Assembly (NCBI RefSeq): GCF_017357825.1
Contig: NZ_CP046072.1
Coordinates: forward strand, 1,302,001 to 1,366,000
Direction: 5' to 3'
Source of the DNA: Sulfurimonas aquatica
GTDB lineage: Bacteria; Campylobacterota; Campylobacteria; Campylobacterales; Sulfurimonadaceae
DNA length: 64,000 nucleotides
Shown: positions 8,163-18,390 of the stretch, in pieces
How positions within the stretch are numbered: position 1 is the first letter of the stretch
How the letters are laid out: each line of letters starts with the position of its first letter
Program-made: the position numbers and the translations under genes
Notes under the pieces: generated by a model
What the model was told of the DNA's origin: nothing
Databases searched by the model: none
Seen by the model: the letters and a program-made list of their open reading frames with translations, nothing else

Positions 8163-8459
8163 ATGTCATATGCACAAGAGCTAGAAGAGTTAATCACAAA
8201 AACAGTAATTCCTGATATAGATGAGTCGTTAGACGCAATATTTGAAGAGATAGCTGATAATAAAGAAGCAACTGAAGACGCAAAAGAAGAGATTGAAGAA
8301 CTTAGAGAGTTTAAAGCTGACCTTCAAGATGTTTTAGATGATATTCAAAGCGGTGATATAGACGAAGATGAGTGTAAAGAACTTATTGATGATATTAAAG
8401 AAGCACAAAAGAATGGAGAAGAAGCAGAAGAAGATTTTGGTTTTTCTGAAGAGGATTAA
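8163..8459 (+). CDS. acidic coiled-coil protein of unknown function
   Basis: A 98-residue, strongly acidic protein (more than a third Asp and Glu), predicted almost wholly helical. Heptad-like stretches occur at residues 20-95 (EEIADNKEATEDAKEEIEELREF, then LDDIQSGDIDEDECKELIDDIKEAQ). No signal peptide or known domain is recognised. It is monocistronic, with convergent hsp20 downstream and a hairpin over its stop codon. It could be a cytoplasmic scaffold or a metal-buffering protein; this is a guess. Confidence 0.75.
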   Translation: MSYAQELEELITKTVIPDIDESLDAIFEEIADNKEATEDAKEEIEELREFKADLQDVLDDIQSGDIDEDECKELIDDIKEAQKNGEEAEEDFGFSEED

Positions 8460-8471
8460 ACCCTCTTCAGA
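8445..8471. terminator. hairpin between convergent genes
   Basis: A perfect 10-bp inverted repeat, TCTGAAGAGG / CCTCTTCAGA, with a seven-base loop that holds the stop codon of the gene ending at 8459. There is no immediate T run on either strand, so termination here would be weak or factor-dependent. Confidence 0.4.
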
Positions 8472-8489
8472 GATAAACTAATAAGATTT

Positions 8490-8987
8490 TTATTTAATCT
8501 CTATAGTCTTTGATTTTGGCTTTTCTAGCTCTTTTTTATAAATCACTACGCTAAGGATTCCATTTTTATGTTTTGTGTCAACTCTGTTTTGATCTGCATT
8601 TTCTGGAAGTTGTAGGACTCTTTTAAACTTTCCATATGAAACCTCTTCTCGAATAAGTGAACCTGATTCCTCTTTTAGAGTAGAGTTTTTCTCACCCTCG
8701 AGCGTTAGTAAATTGTTTTGATCTATTGAAAGTTTAATCTCTTTTTTTTCAAATCCAGCAACATCAAACTCTAAAATATATTTATCATCTTTATCGTACA
8801 TGTTGAGTTTAGGGCGTTGTGCGTTAAATCGAGGATTATTTTTGAAATGTGCATTTATCATGGAGTTTATATATTTATCTACTTTACTAAACTCATCATT
8901 AAAATCTTGGTTCATAGTCCAACTTGAAGCATTTAGACTAGCTCCTAGCATAGATATTAGTAAAATGGACTTGAGACTTTTATTCAT
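8490..8987 (-). CDS. Hsp20-family small heat-shock protein with signal peptide
   Basis: A 165-residue protein with an alpha-crystallin domain at about 62-152 (KDDKYILEFDVAGFEKKEIKLSIDQNNLLTLEGEK, and the ENADQNRVDTKHKNGILSVVI core with its G-x-L motif) and a C-terminal IEIK (I-x-I-like) anchor. Unusually, the N-terminus is a typical Sec signal peptide (MNKSLKSILLISMLGASLNA, cleavage near ASLNA-SS), so the chaperone is predicted to be periplasmic. The alpha-crystallin assignment is secure; the export is inference from the leader. Confidence 0.88.
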   Translation of the reverse strand: MNKSLKSILLISMLGASLNASSWTMNQDFNDEFSKVDKYINSMINAHFKNNPRFNAQRPKLNMYDKDDKYILEFDVAGFEKKEIKLSIDQNNLLTLEGEKNSTLKEESGSLIREEVSYGKFKRVLQLPENADQNRVDTKHKNGILSVVIYKKELEKPKSKTIEIK

Positions 8988-9064
8988 ACTTTTTTCCTTT
9001 GAATTAGTTCTTTATAAGAAAATTTTAGTGAACTTCAACAAATGGAGAGTAAATGCCTTTGAGC

Positions 9065-9634
9065 CTAAATATGTGAGTTTATAAAATTTTTCATCTCTAA
9101 TACTATCTCTTCTATAGTACCTTCACCAGATATGACTTTTAAGATATTTTTTGCAGAATAAAAAGCCTGTATTTGGAGCAGGGGCTCAGTGTATACTCTC
9201 ATACGATTATTAAAGACATCATTGTTATCATCAGCACCACGAGCACGACCTAAAACTCTATCTCTAGCAGTCTCTTCACTCACTTTAACTTCAATCACGC
9301 TAGTAAGTATTATATCTCTATCAGTTTTTAAAAAATCTTCTAAGGAGTCCATTTGCTCTATACTTCTTGGATATCCATCAAGTATAACTATATCAGTTGG
9401 AGCATTTTTAATGGCGTTAGTAATAGTTTCAATTGCTATTTTAATGGGGACGATAAGACCTTTTGAGATGTAGTTGTCTATCTCTTTTCCTAAATCGCTT
9501 CCTGAAGCCACTTCCGCTCGTAACATATCGCCTGTTGAGTAGTGAGATATACTCTCATTTTCTTGCGCAATTATCTCAGCATCAGTCGTTTTACCAGAGC
9601 CGGGAGCTCCAATAATTAAAAAAAGTTTTTTCAA
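9065..9634 (-). CDS. adk: adenylate kinase (short-LID form)
   Basis: A 189-residue nucleoside monophosphate kinase that interconverts ATP + AMP and 2 ADP. It has the P-loop GAPGSGKT at residues 8-15, the AMP-site STGDMLR and the DGYPRS motif. The LID is short (VLGRARGADDNNDVFNNR). It starts two bases after the aspS stop, so the two are co-transcribed. This matches the adk-aspS order I recall for C. jejuni. A second, long-LID enzyme is encoded at 12390. Confidence 0.9.
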   Translation of the reverse strand: MKKLFLIIGAPGSGKTTDAEIIAQENESISHYSTGDMLRAEVASGSDLGKEIDNYISKGLIVPIKIAIETITNAIKNAPTDIVILDGYPRSIEQMDSLEDFLKTDRDIILTSVIEVKVSEETARDRVLGRARGADDNNDVFNNRMRVYTEPLLQIQAFYSAKNILKVISGEGTIEEIVLEMKNFINSHI

Positions 9635-9636
9635 GA

Positions 9637-11391
9637 CTATTTACTCTTCTCGCGAAGACGGATATGAAGGTCGCGAAGTTGAGTATTATCTACTGGGCTA
9701 GGCGCTTTTGTGAGTACACAAGACGCTTTTTGTGTTTTAGGGAAAGCAATAACGTCACGGATACTTGCTTTTTTACTGATTAGCATCATAAGTCTGTCAA
9801 AACCAAGAGCAAACCCACCATGTGGAGGAGCACCAAATTTAAGAGCATCTAGTAAGAAGCCAAACTTCTCTTGCGCTTCTTCTTCTTCTATACCAAGAAG
9901 TTTAAATACCTCTTCTTGAACTTCTTCTTTGTGAATACGGATGGACCCTCCACCAAGCTCAGTACCATTAAGTACAATATCATAAGCGATAGACTCTATC
10001 TCTTCTACATCGTCTTTATCAGTATCTTTTGGCATAGTAAATGGATGGTGAAGTGCTTTAACACGACCATCTTCAACTTCAAACATAGGGAAGTCTACTA
10101 CCCATACAAACTCAAAAGCATCTCTATCTAAGATATTCATTTTTTCATGTTCAGCTAAAAATATTCTTAGTCTACCCATATAGTCCCATACAGTTTTTTT
10201 GTCTCCAGCACCAAAGAACACAACATCGCCGACTTCCATTTCAAGTCTATCAACTAAAAGTGCAATGTCCTTTTCGCTAAAGAACTTGATAAGTGGACCT
10301 TTTAGTCCATCTTCTTTCATCTGGAAGTATCCAAGACCATGAGCACCAAACTTACGTACATAGTCTTCAAAAGTTTTCATTTCGCGTTTAGAAAAGATTA
10401 AATCTGCTCCAGGAACTTTAAGAGCTTTAATACGGTTTTTATGTGGTTGCTTTGCTATATTTGTAAAGATTTCATTATCACATCTCTCAAAAATATCAAT
10501 AACGTCTACCATTTTAAGGTCATATCTTAGGTCTGGTTTATCCGAACCATACCATTCCATAGCATTGTTGTAAGTGATACGGTTAAATGGAGGTTTAACT
10601 TCAACTCCACAAGCGCTAAACATTGCCACAAGTAAGTCTTCCGCTACTTCAATAACGTCTTCTTGGTTACAAAAACTCATCTCGACGTCTATTTGAGTAA
10701 ATTCTGGTTGACGATCAGCACGTAAATCTTCATCACGGAAACATTTCGCTATTTGGAAGTATCTATCAAATCCACCAACCATTAAAAGTTGTTTGAAAAG
10801 TTGTGGTGATTGAGGAAGTGCATAAAACTCGCCATCATGAACACGAGAGGGAACTAGATAATCTCTTGCTCCCTCTGGAGTTGATTTTGTAAGAATTGGC
10901 GTTTCAACTTCTAAGAAACCATTTGCATCAAGAATATTTCTCGCAGCAATAGCAGCTTTAGAACGTAGACGAAATACTTCATAAAGGTCAGGGTCGCGAA
11001 GTTCAAGGTAGCGATACTTAAGAGTTGTCTCTTCACCAACTTTTTTGTCACCTATTACAAATGGAAGTGCCGCTGATTTGTTTTCTATAATTAACTCAGT
11101 AACAACTATCTCAATTGAACCTGTTTTTAAACGCGGATTAGTAAGACCTTCACCACGTAAGCGAACAGTGCCTTTAGCTATAAGAACATACTCATCGCGT
11201 ACGCTATTCGCAATCTTATGTGCTTCAGCACTATCTTCTGGGTCGCAAGTAAGCTGGATAAGACCAGTCTTGTCACGTAAATCTATGAATATAATTCCAC
11301 CATGATCACGGTGATTATTTGCCCAACCTGTTAGAACAACATCTTGTCCTACATTCTCTTCGTTTAAATCTGTACAGTAATGAGTTCTCAA
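9637..11391 (-). CDS. aspS: aspartyl-tRNA synthetase (probably non-discriminating)
   Basis: A 584-residue class IIb synthetase of bacterial type. It has an N-terminal OB fold for the anticodon ([22 protein letters not shown]), motif 2 with [20 protein letters not shown], the bacterial GAD insertion domain (about 280-420) and motif 3 ([13 protein letters not shown]). Length is normal. In Campylobacterota this enzyme usually charges both tRNA-Asp and tRNA-Asn, which are then amidated by GatCAB; that is established for relatives and not shown here. It is divergent from nadK, with an 85-base promoter gap. Confidence 0.96.
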   Translation of the reverse strand: MRTHYCTDLNEENVGQDVVLTGWANNHRDHGGIIFIDLRDKTGLIQLTCDPEDSAEAHKIANSVRDEYVLIAKGTVRLRGEGLTNPRLKTGSIEIVVTELIIENKSAALPFVIGDKKVGEETTLKYRYLELRDPDLYEVFRLRSKAAIAARNILDANGFLEVETPILTKSTPEGARDYLVPSRVHDGEFYALPQSPQLFKQLLMVGGFDRYFQIAKCFRDEDLRADRQPEFTQIDVEMSFCNQEDVIEVAEDLLVAMFSACGVEVKPPFNRITYNNAMEWYGSDKPDLRYDLKMVDVIDIFERCDNEIFTNIAKQPHKNRIKALKVPGADLIFSKREMKTFEDYVRKFGAHGLGYFQMKEDGLKGPLIKFFSEKDIALLVDRLEMEVGDVVFFGAGDKKTVWDYMGRLRIFLAEHEKMNILDRDAFEFVWVVDFPMFEVEDGRVKALHHPFTMPKDTDKDDVEEIESIAYDIVLNGTELGGGSIRIHKEEVQEEVFKLLGIEEEEAQEKFGFLLDALKFGAPPHGGFALGFDRLMMLISKKASIRDVIAFPKTQKASCVLTKAPSPVDNTQLRDLHIRLREKSK

Positions 11392-11441
11392 AATATAGAG
11401 TCCTAATATTAAATAATTTTCGCGATTATACCTAAATATAG

Positions 11442-11447
11442 TATAAT
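11442..11447 (+). promoter_or_regulatory. -10 box for nadK
   Basis: A consensus TATAAT 30 bases upstream of the nadK TTG start in the divergent aspS-nadK gap. No clear -35 box is seen, as is usual for Campylobacterota sigma-70 promoters. Confidence 0.5.
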
Positions 11448-11476
11448 TGACAAAACGATAAACTAAAAGAGTCCAC

Positions 11477-12331
11477 TTGAAAGAAATAAATATTAGAAAA
11501 ATCGGTGTTATTTTAAGACCCTCTACTCCCGAGCTTAAAGAGAGCTATTACAGGCTTGAGAAGGTATTTCAAAAGTATAATATAGAAGTTTTAATAGATA
11601 GTATTAGTGGTGGAATGATAGGAATTATGGGAATGGAGTTTGATATTTTATGTCAAAACTCTGATATTTTAGTGACCCTTGGTGGAGATGGAACACTTAT
11701 CTCTACTGTAAGGCGTTCATTTAAATATGATATTCCAATCCTTGGTGTTTATGCTGGTAACTTAGGTTTTTTAGCAGATGTTCAACTTGATGAACTCGAT
11801 GATTTTGTTGAGAAATTAAGTATAGGTAACTATAGAGTTGATGAGAGAGCCATACTTGAAGCTAGGTTTACTCAAAATGCTAATGAAATAAAGAGATACG
11901 CCTTTAATGACATAGTTATAACACGACACTCTGTTTCAAACATGATTCACGTTGAGACTCTTGTGGACTCAAAAGCTTTTAATACTTACCATGGCGATGG
12001 CGTTATAGTCTCAACACCAACTGGCTCAACGGCTTATAACCTCTCAGCGGGTGGACCAGTTCTTTTTCCTTTGACTAATGTTTTTGCACTTACTCCTATC
12101 TGTCCACACTCTCTAACGCAAAGGCCAGTTGTGCTACCAGGTGAGTTTTCTATAGAGATGAAAACGCCTATGGAAAAAGCTCTAGTCATCATAGATGGAC
12201 AAGATAAACATGAGCTTGATGAGGGGCAGAGCATACATATAAAACTTGCAAGCTCTAAGGTAAGACTTATTCATAAAAATGAGTTTAACTATTTTGACGT
12301 ACTTAAAGAGAAGTTAGGGTGGGGTGCATAA
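11477..12331 (+). CDS. nadK: NAD kinase
   Basis: A 284-residue NAD kinase that phosphorylates NAD to NADP. It shows the GGDGT catalytic motif ([11 protein letters not shown], about 71-81), the glycine-rich conserved region ([22 protein letters not shown], about 173-194) and the family C-terminal DGQ segment. The start is TTG; no ATG lies upstream before the promoter. It is followed by the second adk with a separate -10 box, so it is probably a short transcript of its own. Confidence 0.95.
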   Translation: MKEINIRKIGVILRPSTPELKESYYRLEKVFQKYNIEVLIDSISGGMIGIMGMEFDILCQNSDILVTLGGDGTLISTVRRSFKYDIPILGVYAGNLGFLADVQLDELDDFVEKLSIGNYRVDERAILEARFTQNANEIKRYAFNDIVITRHSVSNMIHVETLVDSKAFNTYHGDGVIVSTPTGSTAYNLSAGGPVLFPLTNVFALTPICPHSLTQRPVVLPGEFSIEMKTPMEKALVIIDGQDKHELDEGQSIHIKLASSKVRLIHKNEFNYFDVLKEKLGWGA

Positions 12332-12335
12332 ATAA

Positions 12336-13034
<699 letters not shown>

Positions 13035-13037
<3 letters not shown>

Positions 13038-13061
13038 ATCTACATAACGTAGATTTATTTT
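13035..13061 (+). terminator. terminator after the long-LID adk
   Basis: A 9-bp stem (TAAATCTAC / GTAGATTTA) with an ATAAC loop followed by TTTTAATT. It starts on the adk stop codon and covers the end of the convergent transporter gene, so it may work in both directions. Confidence 0.7.
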
Positions 13062-14005
13062 AATTCCTCTTTTTTAAACCCAACAAACTTATCTATATAT
13101 ACTGCAAAAGGTATCTGAATAATGTACGCAAACATTATTGGAAGTATCATTGAAACGCCAAACGTACCTGTAGAAAAGGTAGAGATAACTAGCGCTAGTG
13201 TAATATAGCGTGTAATAGTATGCCAAAAAGCAGCTTTTTCTTGTTTTGAATCAAGTTTGTAAACAAATTTCGCAACCAAGAAAATAGCAATATAAAAAAC
13301 TACAATAGCAATGAAAGAAATATAAATAAGTTCACGTTCAAAGTCATAAAGTTCAAATAAAGCCTGAGAACTTTGAAGACCAAACAGATAAAATACGATC
13401 AAAAATATACTGATATTACTTATATAGCTACGCTTGTCTAGTATAAACTCTTTAAGAGGCTTTATAAATATAACAACTCTACTTACAACAAATGGGATAA
13501 TAATTAATAATATGATTACCGCTCTAGCAAAATTACTTATATTTGGTCCATCGATATATGATTCATCAAAATAACTAGCTGTGTAAATACCAAATGTATG
13601 AAGCATAAGTAGAGACAATGAAATAAAAACTAGATTTATAAAGAGTATGATAAAACCCACAGAAGTATCTCCATCTGACTTGTTAATCCAGTGCATTACC
13701 ATTCCACCTCCGCTAAGAACTGAGAGTAGGAAAATTCCTGCAGCAATACCAAAATTATCTGTTAATAGACCTATGGACAAGGCAATGGCAGGTATAATAG
13801 TATAGTTAACGATTATGCTTTTTAAAATAACACCTCTATGGGTATAGGCAAGCTTTATATCAGATAGTTGTACCTTGAATAGTGATGGCATAATAAGCGT
13901 AATACCTGCAAATAAGCATATTTTTTGACTAAATATAAAGCCGAAGTAATATTGCCCATACGTTAAGCCTAAAATTGCAGCCATTATAATGGAAAGTAGT
14001 TTCAT
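13055..14005 (-). CDS. bile acid:sodium symporter / ACR3-superfamily membrane transporter
   Basis: A 316-residue protein with about ten hydrophobic segments and the BASS/ACR3 arrangement. The LLSVLSGGGMVMHWINKSDGDTSVG motif (about 94-116) corresponds to the conserved unwound-helix region of this fold, where bile-acid symporters and arsenite exporters bind substrate. No arsenic operon genes adjoin it, and the residues typical of arsenite ACR3 (a conserved Cys) are not seen, so the substrate is open. It is convergent with adk and co-directional with thiI, which lies 61 bases upstream. Confidence 0.75.
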   Translation of the reverse strand: MKLLSIIMAAILGLTYGQYYFGFIFSQKICLFAGITLIMPSLFKVQLSDIKLAYTHRGVILKSIIVNYTIIPAIALSIGLLTDNFGIAAGIFLLSVLSGGGMVMHWINKSDGDTSVGFIILFINLVFISLSLLMLHTFGIYTASYFDESYIDGPNISNFARAVIILLIIIPFVVSRVVIFIKPLKEFILDKRSYISNISIFLIVFYLFGLQSSQALFELYDFERELIYISFIAIVVFYIAIFLVAKFVYKLDSKQEKAAFWHTITRYITLALVISTFSTGTFGVSMILPIMFAYIIQIPFAVYIDKFVGFKKEELK

Positions 14006-14066
14006 TGGTTACCTTTTTTTATTTTTGTATAATCATTATACACACCAACTCTAAAGCAAGCGTAAA

Positions 14067-15530
14067 TTAGAGTGGTCGATAAACTCTTACGTTTTTGCAT
14101 TTATATTCATCTTGTAAATACTGAGCATGCAGTTGACTCATAATACCTTTTTCACAGTAGAGTAGATACTCTTTATCTTTTGGAAGTTTTGGAAACTCTG
14201 ATTTGAGTCTATGAAAAGGTATCTTTAGTGTCTCGCAAGTGAGCTCTATGGACTCATCTTCCGCTCGAATATCTATGACTACATAATCTTTTTCACTTAA
14301 ATCCTCTACAACTTCTACAGCGGCTAAGTTGGCTACGTCATCGACAATGTCATGTACATAGATACTCTTAGCATCTTCAACCGCTTTATCTAGTACGTCA
14401 TAGTTAAACTTTTGCGCTATTTTTTCCATGCGTTTAAAAGAGCCGTGGGTTATGGGGTTTTGTGATATAACGCCACAGTACTCAGGCATAGCTTCTGCAA
14501 AAAGACGCGTGCCGATGTCGTTGGCGATAGACATAATCTCAGGCTTGTTCATAGTCGAGAGTGGGCGAAGTATAAGCATGTCGCTAGCTTTATCTATAAG
14601 TGCAAGGTTACGTAGTGTTTGACTGGAGACTTGCGCTACGCTCTCTCCTGTTAAAAGCGCGTCTATCTCCATCTCATTGGCAATCTTCTCAGACGCTTTG
14701 AGCATAAGTCGCTTAAGCGTTACTCCCATATAAGTAGGTGGCGTTGAGCGAAATATCTCTTCTAAAACATCATCAAAAGGAACGGATATAAATTTTACTT
14801 TATGAGAAGAACCAAATTTATTCCATAGATAAAGAGCGACTTGTTTTACACCTATTTCGTGGGCGTTTCCTCCAAGGTTGAAAAACACAAAGTGAGTCTT
14901 TATCCCGCGTTTCATTGTAAGATACGAAGCTACGGTTGAGTCAAATCCTCCAGACATTAAAGAGAGAATGTCTCCTTGTGTTCCTATGGGAAAACCACTT
15001 AGACCTTTGTAGTTTGTAGTGATGATGTTGAGTTGCTTCTCTAGAAGTTCTAAACGTACTGTAACTTCAGGGTTTCTAAGATCAACACTCTTGGCGTTTG
15101 AGTGTGCAAGAAGGTAGCCACCAACAGTCTGCTCTAACTCTATGGATCCAAACTCATGATTACCTGTGCGTTTAGCACGTACAACAAATGTTTTATCTCT
15201 CAAAGAGTCAATAACAAGTTCGCCAACCTTGACTTTTATCTTATCAAGAGTGTCCATATCATCAAACTGAAGAGCTTCAAGTATCTGCTCTATTCCTGAC
15301 GTATCCAAAAGTCTCTGTCTTACTTCTGGAAGTACTTCTATTGGAGCTACGACTTCTATTTTGTCAGAAAACTTTTTTACTGTAATATTTGGATCAATTC
15401 GCTCTAAAATACCCATAAGGTTTGTGTAGAGTTGACCAACCATCTGCCGTTTAGCAGAGGAGCCTTTTATCATTATTTCTGGAAAAAGTTTTAGTATAAA
15501 TTTTTGTGTTTTTGGGAGTATGTTTTGCAC
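14067..15530 (-). CDS. thiI: tRNA 4-thiouridine synthase with rhodanese domain
   Basis: A 487-residue ThiI. It has an N-terminal ferredoxin-like and THUMP region (1-165), a PP-loop pyrophosphatase domain with SGGFDS (about 192-197) that adenylates U8 of tRNA, and a C-terminal rhodanese domain (about 395-487) whose active Cys lies in LLYCEKGIMS. This is the full E. coli-type architecture, serving s4U formation and thiazole sulfur transfer. An internal Cys (about 354, PEYCGVIS) could make the disulfide partner. Length is normal. Confidence 0.95.
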   Translation of the reverse strand: MQNILPKTQKFILKLFPEIMIKGSSAKRQMVGQLYTNLMGILERIDPNITVKKFSDKIEVVAPIEVLPEVRQRLLDTSGIEQILEALQFDDMDTLDKIKVKVGELVIDSLRDKTFVVRAKRTGNHEFGSIELEQTVGGYLLAHSNAKSVDLRNPEVTVRLELLEKQLNIITTNYKGLSGFPIGTQGDILSLMSGGFDSTVASYLTMKRGIKTHFVFFNLGGNAHEIGVKQVALYLWNKFGSSHKVKFISVPFDDVLEEIFRSTPPTYMGVTLKRLMLKASEKIANEMEIDALLTGESVAQVSSQTLRNLALIDKASDMLILRPLSTMNKPEIMSIANDIGTRLFAEAMPEYCGVISQNPITHGSFKRMEKIAQKFNYDVLDKAVEDAKSIYVHDIVDDVANLAAVEVVEDLSEKDYVVIDIRAEDESIELTCETLKIPFHRLKSEFPKLPKDKEYLLYCEKGIMSQLHAQYLQDEYKCKNVRVYRPL

Positions 15531-15578
15531 GCGCGTAGCCTTAGTCTTTTATAGGTGAAATTATAGCATAAGAGGTTC

Positions 15579-16211
15579 TTACTTTAAAGAATCCTCTACA
15601 GGTACGTATGGGTTGGGTTTTTGTTTCTTTTTTTTATGGCGAGGTTTCTTTTTCTTTTTCTGGATCTTTGGTAGAGCTGTATGAGTAAAGGCTTCTATCT
15701 CCTCTTTTGGCATCTCATACTTCATCATGAGCTCTATCGTCTCAAGCATTTTTTCATCATCTATGCTTACAAAAGAGATAGACTCTCCTGTCTCATCAAC
15801 CGCTCTAAGTGTCTTGAAGTAACTCTCAGGTTCTAATGGGAGGTCATAGTTAATGATTCTTTTGATGTCTGAGAGCTCAAGAAACTCATAGATTTTACTT
15901 GTAGTAATTAAAAGACCTTCATTATCAGCACTAAACTTACCTTTAGCCTCTTCGATTTGAGACGCTCTATGGTTACCGTGAATTACTATGGCGTTTATAG
16001 CTTTTTCCTTAAGATAAAGACCTAACGCGTCAGCTGTTTTCTTACTTTTTACGATGAGAGCGGTTTTTGTAGTTGGATTTTCTTTTAGAAATAGCTCAAG
16101 GTGCACAGGTTTATCATGCTGTTCTACGAAGTAGGCTACTTGCTTTGTGCGGTTTCCCACACTTATATAATCATAATATTTTTTTTTCGGTTTTGCAGTC
16201 TCTTCGCTCAT
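15579..16211 (-). CDS. stand-alone helicase C-terminal (RecA2) domain with lysine-rich tail
   Basis: A 210-residue protein that is only the second half of a DEAD-box RNA helicase. It shows a TALIVKSKKTADALGLYL segment (motif Ia/IV region), GLLITTSKIYEFLELSDIKRIINYDLP (motif V-like) and a weak motif VI (RAVDETGESISFVS). The first RecA domain with Walker A/B and DEAD is absent, and no remnant is seen upstream. The last ~30 residues are almost all Lys/Arg/His, like RNA-binding tails of RhlE. ATP hydrolysis is unlikely alone; it may bind RNA or assist another helicase. It lies 49 bases upstream of thiI on the same strand. Confidence 0.8.
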   Translation of the reverse strand: MSEETAKPKKKYYDYISVGNRTKQVAYFVEQHDKPVHLELFLKENPTTKTALIVKSKKTADALGLYLKEKAINAIVIHGNHRASQIEEAKGKFSADNEGLLITTSKIYEFLELSDIKRIINYDLPLEPESYFKTLRAVDETGESISFVSIDDEKMLETIELMMKYEMPKEEIEAFTHTALPKIQKKKKKPRHKKKKQKPNPYVPVEDSLK

Positions 16212-16256
16212 AAATCATCCATGTATTGTTTAATCGAATTATAGCAGAGTTTATTT

Positions 16257-16841
16257 CTATACATTGTTTTGAGTATCTTTTCCGTGAATCATGCTTGAGA
16301 CTAAACCATTCTCTTGGGTTGCATCTGCAAAAAAGACACCGCCAAGATGCAGAGGAATAAAAATAGCAATGTAGTAATAAACAAGCTCATGAATCTCTTT
16401 TATATCATGTGCAAGATCTTTACTTACACCTAAGTCTTTATAGAAGTAGATAAAAAAACCAGTTGCAACCATAACAAAAAAGCTAGTATATAGAACATAA
16501 TAAGAAGCATGGACAACTTTGTGGTGCATATCTAAATCTTTAAAGGCAACTTTTTTACTTGAGTCTTTAAAATAGAGATAGACTCTAAATATCACAAGAG
16601 CCAAAAAGGCATAACCTAGGATGATATGCCACTCCCATAATTCTACTCGAAGTGCCTTAGCTAAAAGTACACTCTGCTCAGAAGTTATAGATATGTCAAA
16701 GCTTAAAAGTTTTTTGGTTAATATATCAGCATTTACACTCTTAGAGAGAAACGTCCATCTAAGAAGTACTGTCGCAACAAGTCCTAGCACTACAATGGCA
16801 TTTAGCCAGTGCCAGATTCTAAATTTAAGTGTGTATTTCAT
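16257..16841 (-). CDS. di-haem cytochrome b561-type membrane protein
   Basis: A 194-residue protein with four membrane helices and histidines placed as haem ligands in IWHWLN (helix 1), EWHIILG (helix 2), IHELVYYY and PLHLGGVF. This is the b-type cytochrome fold of hydrogenase, formate and thiosulfate-reductase anchor subunits. No oxidoreductase catalytic or iron-sulfur subunit is adjacent, so it is an orphan electron-transfer anchor. It is divergent from the radical SAM gene. Confidence 0.85.
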   Translation of the reverse strand: MKYTLKFRIWHWLNAIVVLGLVATVLLRWTFLSKSVNADILTKKLLSFDISITSEQSVLLAKALRVELWEWHIILGYAFLALVIFRVYLYFKDSSKKVAFKDLDMHHKVVHASYYVLYTSFFVMVATGFFIYFYKDLGVSKDLAHDIKEIHELVYYYIAIFIPLHLGGVFFADATQENGLVSSMIHGKDTQNNV

Positions 16842-16964
16842 CTTTTATCCTTTCGTTTGTCTATGTAATGAGTTATTATACAAATAATAGCTTAGTTTTT
16901 TAAATACTCTTATCGTTCTATTATTATGCTAAAATCCGCCTAAATAGATATATAAAGAGGTTTT

Positions 16965-17837
16965 ATGCATTTTAACCGTGTACATATAGAAGTAACGAAC
17001 ATATGCGGTTTAGCATGTAGCTTTTGCCCACCAAAACTACAACCCACTAAAACCATGTCATTAGAGTTCTTTGAAAAAGTACTCTTAGAGTTAAAGCCTT
17101 ACACTAAGTCTCTCGCATTTCATATTATGGGTGACCCTCTGATACTTTCTAATCTTTTTGAGTACTTGGAGTTGGCGTTTAAGCATGGCTTTGAAGTAGA
17201 ACTTACTACAAGCGGATACTATCTTAGTAAAACTCCCATAGCAGTAATGTTTCACCCAGCGGTGAGACAGCTCAACATATCCCTTAACAGCTATAATAAA
17301 AATAGTTTAAATCTTAGTTTTGAAGAGTATATGGATGGAGTATTTAGTACGTGCAAGAGTAAGCTTGAGAGTTATCCAAAACCATTTATCAATCTAAGAG
17401 TTTGGAACCTTGATGACATTCTATGTGAGACGGAGTTTAACGCCATGCTATTTGATTCTATAGAGAAGTTCTTTGACGTGAAACTAAATCTAGATGAAAT
17501 ATATACTAATGGCGTTAAGTCTCTGCGTATTGCTTCTAAGGTACTGTTAAACTTTGACAACTACTTTGAGTGGCCTTCGCTTAAAAGCATGCATGACACT
17601 CAAGGGACTTGTTATGGCATAAAGTCTCATATAGGCATACTTGCCGATGGTAGTGTAGTTCCATGTTGTTTAGATGGAGAGGGAGTGATAAACTTAGGCA
17701 ACTTACATGAGACGCACCTAAGTGAAGTACTTGGCTCAAAAAGAACGCAAGATATGATACAAGGCTTCGCTCAAGGTAGGGCAGTAGAGGAGTTATGTAG
17801 AAAGTGTAGTTATAAAGACCGCTTTGAAGTGTCGTAA
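16965..17837 (+). CDS. radical SAM / SPASM-like protein
   Basis: A 290-residue protein with the [4Fe-4S] motif CGLACSFC (Cys14, 18, 21), the GGE-like MGDPL segment, and a C-terminal cysteine set (CYGIKS, VPCCLDGEG, LCRKC) resembling a SPASM or twitch auxiliary-cluster domain. It therefore cleaves S-adenosylmethionine to a 5'-deoxyadenosyl radical; the substrate is unknown. No peptide or cofactor operon is nearby. The last 28 bases overlap the convergent acetyltransferase gene. Confidence 0.88.
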   Translation: MHFNRVHIEVTNICGLACSFCPPKLQPTKTMSLEFFEKVLLELKPYTKSLAFHIMGDPLILSNLFEYLELAFKHGFEVELTTSGYYLSKTPIAVMFHPAVRQLNISLNSYNKNSLNLSFEEYMDGVFSTCKSKLESYPKPFINLRVWNLDDILCETEFNAMLFDSIEKFFDVKLNLDEIYTNGVKSLRIASKVLLNFDNYFEWPSLKSMHDTQGTCYGIKSHIGILADGSVVPCCLDGEGVINLGNLHETHLSEVLGSKRTQDMIQGFAQGRAVEELCRKCSYKDRFEVS

Positions 17838-18370
17838 ACCAACTCATAGTAGTGGTTATTATTATATTCAAACTCTTGTATTACTTCAAGTCCTAGTTTT
17901 CTTTTGTGTGCTTCGTATGACCTAGGGTTTATCTTATTGACAAACGTAACGAGTATCGGAAATCTTTTTGACATACGCTCTCTAGAAAAATCAAATATTT
18001 TCTCTAAAACGCCACTACCTCTAACGCTCTTGTCTATACAGATGGGACCATACTGGTATGAGTTCTCTACGTTTAGCGTTTGGTTTAAGTAAGTAAGATT
18101 CTTTAAGTCCTTTATCATATGCTCAAACATTGGCCATATAGACCAAAACCGCCACGATGCAGCCATTACATATGCTAAGACCTTCTCACCTTCTAGTGCG
18201 ATAAAAAGACCTTGCTCTTTAGTGATGAGCTCTGTAAGTTGCTCTTTTGTAAAAGGGGTTGTTACAAAACCATCTTTTTTATCTTCCTCTGCTATAGAGT
18301 CGACTTGATACTTATAGTGAAGTTCTAGAACTTTGTCTATGTCTGAGAGCTCTGCTACTTTAAACGTCAT
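17810..18370 (-). CDS. GNAT-family acetyltransferase
   Basis: A 186-residue protein of GNAT type. There is an N-terminal strand-helix (FKVAELSDIDKVLELHYKYQ) and the acetyl-CoA region around ICIDKSVRGSGVLEKIFDFSRERM (the RGSG pyrophosphate loop), followed by NKINPRSYEAHKRKLGLEV and FEYNNNHYYELVYD. The substrate cannot be told. It follows the hydrolase gene at 18391 by 20 bases on the same strand, and its 3' end lies inside the radical SAM gene on the other strand. Confidence 0.82.
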   Translation of the reverse strand: MTFKVAELSDIDKVLELHYKYQVDSIAEEDKKDGFVTTPFTKEQLTELITKEQGLFIALEGEKVLAYVMAASWRFWSIWPMFEHMIKDLKNLTYLNQTLNVENSYQYGPICIDKSVRGSGVLEKIFDFSRERMSKRFPILVTFVNKINPRSYEAHKRKLGLEVIQEFEYNNNHYYELVYDTSKRSL

Positions 18371-18390
18371 ACTATGGATTCCTTTACTCT

